This document shows, piece after piece, positions 21,077-22,811 of a DNA stretch of 22,811 nt. Position 1 is the first letter of the stretch. The number at the start of each line of letters is the position of its first letter. The notes under the pieces are model-generated. The model searched no databases, had not been told where the DNA came from, and saw only the letters and a list, made by a program, of their open reading frames with translations. Source of the DNA: CFX5 sp964568485 (lineage in GTDB: Bacteria; Chloroflexota; Anaerolineae; Caldilineales; Caldilineaceae); NCBI GenBank assembly GCA_964568485.1, contig CAZMRA010000049.1, positions 1 to 22,811 of the forward strand, given 5' to 3'. The position numbers were made by a program, and so were the translations under genes.

Positions 21077-22392
21077 CTTCCCGAACCCATCTCTTGCAAG
21101 ACAACTTTGGCTGCGGCGATAGCCTGATCGATGTCGGCTTCGGTATGCACGGCAGAGATATACCAGAGCCCGCGCCCAATGAGGCGGATGCCTTGTTCTT
21201 GCATACCTTGGACAAACTGCCCCAAACGGGTGCGGTCATAGGCCAAGGTATCGCGATAGTGCCTAGGTGGGGTCAGTGGACCAAAACCCGTGTGCACCAT
21301 GGGACCAGGCCCCACGACCAAGAGTGGCTGGCCCGTGGCTTGAGCGGCTTCCTGCAAGCCAGTTTTCAGACGCTGCCCCAGCGCAAAGATTCGTTCATAG
21401 ACACCGTCTTGTTCGAGCACATCCAGCGTAGCCAGGGACGCAGCAATGGTCGGGTTGCCGGAGTTCATCGTCCCGGCGTGGATCACTTTGCCCTCGGCGA
21501 CGGGTTGCATCCACGCTTGTTTGCCCACCAGCGCGCTAATCGGGTAGCCATTGGCCATGGCTTTGGCAAAGACGGCCAAGTCGGGCGTGATCCCAAAATA
21601 GCCTTGCGCGCCACTCAGGCCTAGGCGGAAACCAGTGATCACCTCGTCGAAGATCAGGGCGACGCCATAGCGATCGCACAAGCGTCGGAGGCCCGACAAA
21701 AAGTCGGGGTTGGGCTCAATGCAGCCGCTGTTGCACATGATCGGCTCGGTAATGATGGCGGCAACCTCTTCGTGGCGGGCAGCTAGTGTCCGCTCGACGA
21801 GATCCAGATCGTTCCAGGGCAGCACAATAAATTCATCGCGTGCGCTTTCGGGCAGACCGCCAGTCCAGGGAATCGGCGTGGGTTCGTCATAGTCGCCCAT
21901 GGCCTCGGCTGTCGGTCCGCCAATGCTCCAGGCAACGTTGTCGAACCAGCCATGATAATGGCCTTCGAACCGGATAAATTTTGGCCGCCCGGTAACAAAG
22001 CGGGCAACCCGCAGCGCCGTATGATTCGCCTCTGAGCCAGAGAGGCTAAACCGCACCAATTCGGCGCAGGGAATCAATCGTTGCAGCCGCTCGGCCAGTT
22101 CCAATTCTTGCAGATGCTGACCGGCAAAGAGCTGCCCCTGACGTGAAGCTCGCTCCACACTTTCCAGCACGTGCGGATGGCTATGTCCTAAAATCAACGG
22201 ACCCTGACTGAGCGTAAAATCCACATATTCATTCTCATCGACATCCATAATGCGGCTGCCTTGAGCCGACGCATAAAAGAGTGGATGTGGCCAATTAAAT
22301 TTGCGAAATTCGCTAGAAACCCCGCCAGCCAAGGCTCGGCTGGCGCGCTCAAAGAGCGCTTGCGACTGTGTATACTTTTTCATGAACTGCAT
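21073..22392 (-). CDS. class III aminotransferase, glutamate-1-semialdehyde-aminomutase-like
   Basis: 439-residue fold-type I PLP enzyme. Seen: LFERASRALAGGVSS near the N-terminus, SLSGSEANHTALRVAR at 116-131, GHYHGW at 144-149, LIFDEVITGFR at 246-256 (PLP-pyridine D249) and the PLP lysine K277 in FAKAMANGYP. The overall layout is that of HemL (GSA 2,1-aminomutase), but the lysine segment reads FAKAMANGYPISA rather than the LGKIIGGG type, and no haem genes are nearby. It is more likely a catabolic aminotransferase for an amino acid or amine. ATG 22392 has AAAGG at good spacing; a second ATG at 22383 lacks one. It is transcribed from a clear promoter at 22440-22468, divergently from the PhyH-like gene. 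Confidence 0.88.
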   Translation of the reverse strand: MQFMKKYTQSQALFERASRALAGGVSSEFRKFNWPHPLFYASAQGSRIMDVDENEYVDFTLSQGPLILGHSHPHVLESVERASRQGQLFAGQHLQELELAERLQRLIPCAELVRFSLSGSEANHTALRVARFVTGRPKFIRFEGHYHGWFDNVAWSIGGPTAEAMGDYDEPTPIPWTGGLPESARDEFIVLPWNDLDLVERTLAARHEEVAAIITEPIMCNSGCIEPNPDFLSGLRRLCDRYGVALIFDEVITGFRLGLSGAQGYFGITPDLAVFAKAMANGYPISALVGKQAWMQPVAEGKVIHAGTMNSGNPTIAASLATLDVLEQDGVYERIFALGQRLKTGLQEAAQATGQPLLVVGPGPMVHTGFGPLTPPRHYRDTLAYDRTRLGQFVQGMQEQGIRLIGRGLWYISAVHTEADIDQAIAAAKVVLQEMGSGS

Positions 22393-22439
22393 TCAACCTT
22401 TATGGCTACGCGGCAGAGCGCAAGAAAAGTAGAAATGCA

Positions 22440-22468
22440 ATTATAGTTGATCCACTGTTTCTTGTAAA
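22440..22468 (-). promoter_or_regulatory. sigma70-type promoter for the aminotransferase gene
   Basis: On the minus strand TTTACA (plus 22468-22463) and TATAAT (plus 22445-22440) are separated by 17 bases, nearly the consensus. Transcription would start near 22433, about 40 bases before the start codon. Confidence 0.7.
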
Positions 22469-22498
22469 GAGTCCGCAATTTCTCTAGGCGAAACCGAA

Positions 22499-22532
22499 CC
22501 GACTTTTGCCCAACCTCCTGTCACATAGTCGG
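22499..22532. promoter_or_regulatory. inverted repeat between divergent promoters
   Basis: CCGACT (22499-22504) and AGTCGG (22527-22532) are a 6-bp inverted repeat with a 22-base spacer, placed between the two divergent promoters. It could be an operator serving both genes. The repeat is short and may be chance. Confidence 0.25.
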
Positions 22533-22538
22533 ACTGTT

Positions 22539-22567
22539 TTGAAGAAGGAGATGGGCTCGGTTATAGT
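22539..22567 (+). promoter_or_regulatory. promoter for the PhyH-like gene
   Basis: TTGAAG (22539-22544) and TATAGT (22562-22567) are 17 bases apart. Start of transcription is near 22574. AAAGGAG lies 8 bases before the start codon at 22619. Confidence 0.55.
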
Positions 22568-22618
22568 AAATTCTGTTTTGCTTTTCTGTCCACAGCATTT
22601 CTCAAAGGAGCTCTGCCA

Positions 22619-22811
22619 ATGGAACCAAGACAACCGACCGCGCTTGATGATTTTCTCTTTGATCTGCGCGGTTATTTGGTGATCGAAAATGCAATTGAAG
22701 CGCCGCTTTTGGATGCGCTCAACCGAGCATTTGATAATTTTCCTCCCCTCAAGGTAGGTGAATGGTGGGGCAATGCCCAGCGCCGCGATTATACCAATGA
22801 CACTGGGTTCG
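22619..22811 (+). CDS. phytanoyl-CoA dioxygenase-like protein (3' partial)
   Basis: The frame runs from ATG 22619, behind a good AAAGGAG site, to the end of the window without a stop; 64 residues are visible. FLFDLRGYLVIENAIEA, followed by LLDALNRAFDNFPP, is the usual N-terminus of PhyH-family Fe(II)/2-oxoglutarate oxygenases (the 'F.l.GYlvlenvl' opening). The metal ligands HxD...H lie beyond the window, so activity cannot be judged. Such enzymes hydroxylate lipids, amino acids or natural products; the substrate is unknown. It is divergent from the aminotransferase gene with two facing promoters between them, which suggests common control. Confidence 0.65.
   Translation, partial: MEPRQPTALDDFLFDLRGYLVIENAIEAPLLDALNRAFDNFPPLKVGEWWGNAQRRDYTNDTGF

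Noticed and set aside
1..22811. tRNA, rRNA, CRISPR array, insertion sequence, attachment site or replication origin
   Set aside because: Intergenic gaps were read on both strands; no cloverleaf, regularly spaced repeat, transposase or terminal repeat was recognised.

Overview
The window looks like a chromosomal segment of a moderately high-GC bacterium, most likely a member of the Chloroflexota. This rests on the overall gene set (AfsR/NB-ARC-type TPR regulator, DUF1294, RraA-like, PhyH and IclR genes) and on the character of the second leucyl-tRNA synthetase. It is a judgement from memory of protein families, not from a search. No tRNA, rRNA, CRISPR array, transposase or phage gene was found. 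Both ends cut through genes.

Layout. 1-1995: C-terminal part of a large TPR regulator. 2153-3223: branched-chain aminotransferase (ilvE) behind its own promoter, followed by a hairpin. 3308-9414, possibly to 10298: a leucine-tRNA charging block. It starts with a promoter carrying a perfect 16-bp palindrome, then a leucine-rich 31-codon leader peptide that appears leaderless, then three mutually exclusive RNA hairpins. Next come two different leucyl-tRNA synthetase genes in tandem, a double-zinc-ribbon protein that overlaps the second leuS by the ATGA motif, and a methyltransferase. 10346-11448 (minus): an RraA-like aldolase and a DUF1294 membrane protein. 11640-15225: an overlapping gene pair for a heterodimeric ABC exporter with one degenerate ATP site. 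15268-19031: zinc alcohol dehydrogenase, MFS transporter and GH29 alpha-L-fucosidase, probably one sugar-use operon. 19101-19874 (minus): a UlaG-like metallo-hydrolase. 20267-22392: an IclR regulator and a glutamate-1-semialdehyde-aminomutase-like aminotransferase that converge and overlap at their stop codons. 22619-end: start of a phytanoyl-CoA-dioxygenase-like gene.

The most interesting part is the leucine block. It reads like a pheST-style attenuation system built for leucine: a Leu-codon-rich leader (six of seven Leu codons are CTC/CTT) with 1:2, 2:3 and 3:4 pairing options, ahead of two synthetases. The first synthetase lacks the zinc-knuckle cysteines and departs from the usual residue after KMSKS; the second is canonical. 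Within the CP1 editing domain the two genes are nearly identical at DNA level (130 of 144 bases), while synonymous sites elsewhere have diverged. That pattern suggests local gene conversion. The adjacent ilvE links the neighbourhood to leucine metabolism.

The other blocks are ordinary accessory or catabolic genes. Regulatory features worth noting there are an 11-bp inverted repeat pair around the IclR promoter and good sigma70-type promoters in front of several units.
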